Shown here in pieces: positions 6,244 to 6,678 of a stretch of DNA of 6,678 bases. Position numbers and translations under genes: made by a program. The notes under the pieces are model-generated. The model was given only the letters and a program-made list of their open reading frames with translations, had not been told where the DNA came from and did no database searches. Where the stretch lies: assembly GCA_007120685.1 (NCBI GenBank), contig SKNG01000256.1, forward strand, positions 1 to 6,678. The letters are read 5' to 3'. The stretch is from Paracoccaceae bacterium. Its GTDB lineage: Bacteria; Pseudomonadota; Alphaproteobacteria; Rhodobacterales; Rhodobacteraceae. Within the stretch, counting starts at the first letter, position 1, and the number at the start of each line of letters is the position of its first letter.

Positions 6244-6567
6244 CTAACGGTCGAAGAAATCCTCCTCGACCTCGCCCACGTCATAGCCCAGCGCCTCCAG
6301 CCCGCTTTCCAGGTTCTCGCCCAGATGCGGCATGCCCATCAGATAATCGGCGGTGGGGGTGGTGGCTTCGGTATAGGCAGTCTGGACGGCGGCGCCGTAA
6401 TCCTCGGGCTCGAAAGCGCCGCGCCCCACCCAGGCAATGGCGGTCAGATGCGCCTGCTCGTCCTCGTTCAGCGCGTCGATGAAGGCGTGCAGTTCCTTGG
6501 CACGAGAGGTCTCGCGCGACTGGAAAATGATCTGGACCACTTTCTTGATGCTGATTTCGGGTTCCAT
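6244..6567 (-). CDS. DUF3775-type small protein of unknown function
   Basis: A 107-residue acidic, soluble, mostly helical protein with no signal peptide or membrane segment. The segment ELHAFIDALNEDEQAHLTAIAWVGRGAFEPEDY (about 25-57), followed by TADYLMGMPHLGENLESGLEALG, matches my memory of DUF3775: a helix, an LN-x-DEQ turn, a W-x-GRG core and a terminal YL-x-G-x-P-x-L helix. No biochemical role is known to me. The start is well set by AGGAGG (complement of 6573-6578) five bases before ATG. The OmpA-family gene lies 181 bases downstream on the same strand, which is too far to assume an operon. The gap shows no good terminator, so read-through is possible. Confidence 0.82.
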   Translation of the reverse strand: MEPEISIKKVVQIIFQSRETSRAKELHAFIDALNEDEQAHLTAIAWVGRGAFEPEDYGAAVQTAYTEATTPTADYLMGMPHLGENLESGLEALGYDVGEVEEDFFDR

Positions 6568-6590
6568 CGCCGCCTCCTGTCCGTGGCGAA

Positions 6591-6619
6591 AGTGTCGCCC
6601 GACTGACCCTGTCTTGCAA
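6591..6619 (-). promoter_or_regulatory. Weak sigma70-like promoter candidate for the DUF3775 gene
   Basis: On the minus strand TTGCAA (complement of 6614-6619) and GACACT (complement of 6591-6596) are 17 bases apart, giving a short leader before the AGGAGG site. The -10 match is poor, so this is only a candidate. Confidence 0.2.
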
Positions 6620-6637
6620 GCAAAACCGAGAGCGCGT

Positions 6638-6678
6638 GGCGGCGGCGGCGGCGGGCTGCGGCCGCGGGGGTGGGTGGG
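6638..6678. repeat. GGC trinucleotide repeat and G-rich tract at the window edge
   Basis: Five GGC units (6638-6652) run into GGG (6653-6655), then a GCGGCCGC palindrome (6658-6665) and GGGGG-T-GGG-T-GGG (6666-6678). Four G-runs on the plus strand could form a G-quadruplex, with one long loop. The tract is cut by the edge; it may be intergenic or the end of a further gene. No coding call is justified. Confidence 0.5.

Noticed and set aside
5406..6482. 358-codon plus-strand open frame over the OmpA-family gene and the gap beyond it
   Set aside because: The minus strand holds a convincing signal peptide and OmpA domain; this frame ends in Arg/Pro-rich sequence and crosses into the DUF3775 gene without any motif.

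Overview
The window is a strongly GC-rich, densely coded bacterial segment. Codon use, compact gene spacing, the protein families present and the sequence style of the convergent intergenic element all point to an alphaproteobacterium, most likely of the Rhodobacterales. This placement is an inference; there is no rRNA or other marker gene here. I see no tRNA, rRNA, insertion sequence or CRISPR array.

Left block, plus strand (1-2572): the C-terminal part of a Rieske non-heme iron oxygenase alpha subunit enters from the left edge and keeps its mononuclear-iron site. It is followed, after about 110 bases holding two nearly abutting perfect palindromes, by a complete glutamine synthetase (GS)-superfamily ligase. 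The ligase keeps the metal and glutamate residues of GS but differs where GS handles ammonium, so a gamma-glutamyl-amine ligase is more likely than a housekeeping GS. An oxygenase beside a GS-like ligase recalls amine-degradation pathways such as aniline catabolism, but the substrate cannot be read from the sequence.

Middle block, minus strand (2663-4930): two acyl-CoA dehydrogenase genes three bases apart form a tight operon converging on the first block. The larger subunit carries the likely catalytic glutamate. The smaller carries the R-x-x-x-FG and HGG-x-G flavin-binding motifs that the larger lacks. This is the signature of a two-gene heteromeric acyl-CoA dehydrogenase of the FadE26/FadE27 (ChsE4/ChsE5) type. 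The convergent gap (2573-2662) holds GC-rich hairpins likely to act as a terminator from both sides.

Right block, minus strand (5025-6567): a secreted OmpA-family protein with a signal peptide, a globular N-terminal domain, an EP-repeat linker and a C-terminal peptidoglycan-binding domain; then a 107-residue DUF3775-type protein. The 181-base gap between them (6063-6243) shows no gene and no convincing terminator or promoter. The last 111 bases (6568-6678) hold only the upstream region of the small gene and a GGC/G-rich low-complexity tract at the edge.

Most of the window is ordinary metabolic and envelope content. The features most worth a second look are the oxygenase/GS-like pair, the altered ammonium-site residues of the ligase, and the twin palindromes between them, which also lie inside a possible leader-peptide reading frame.
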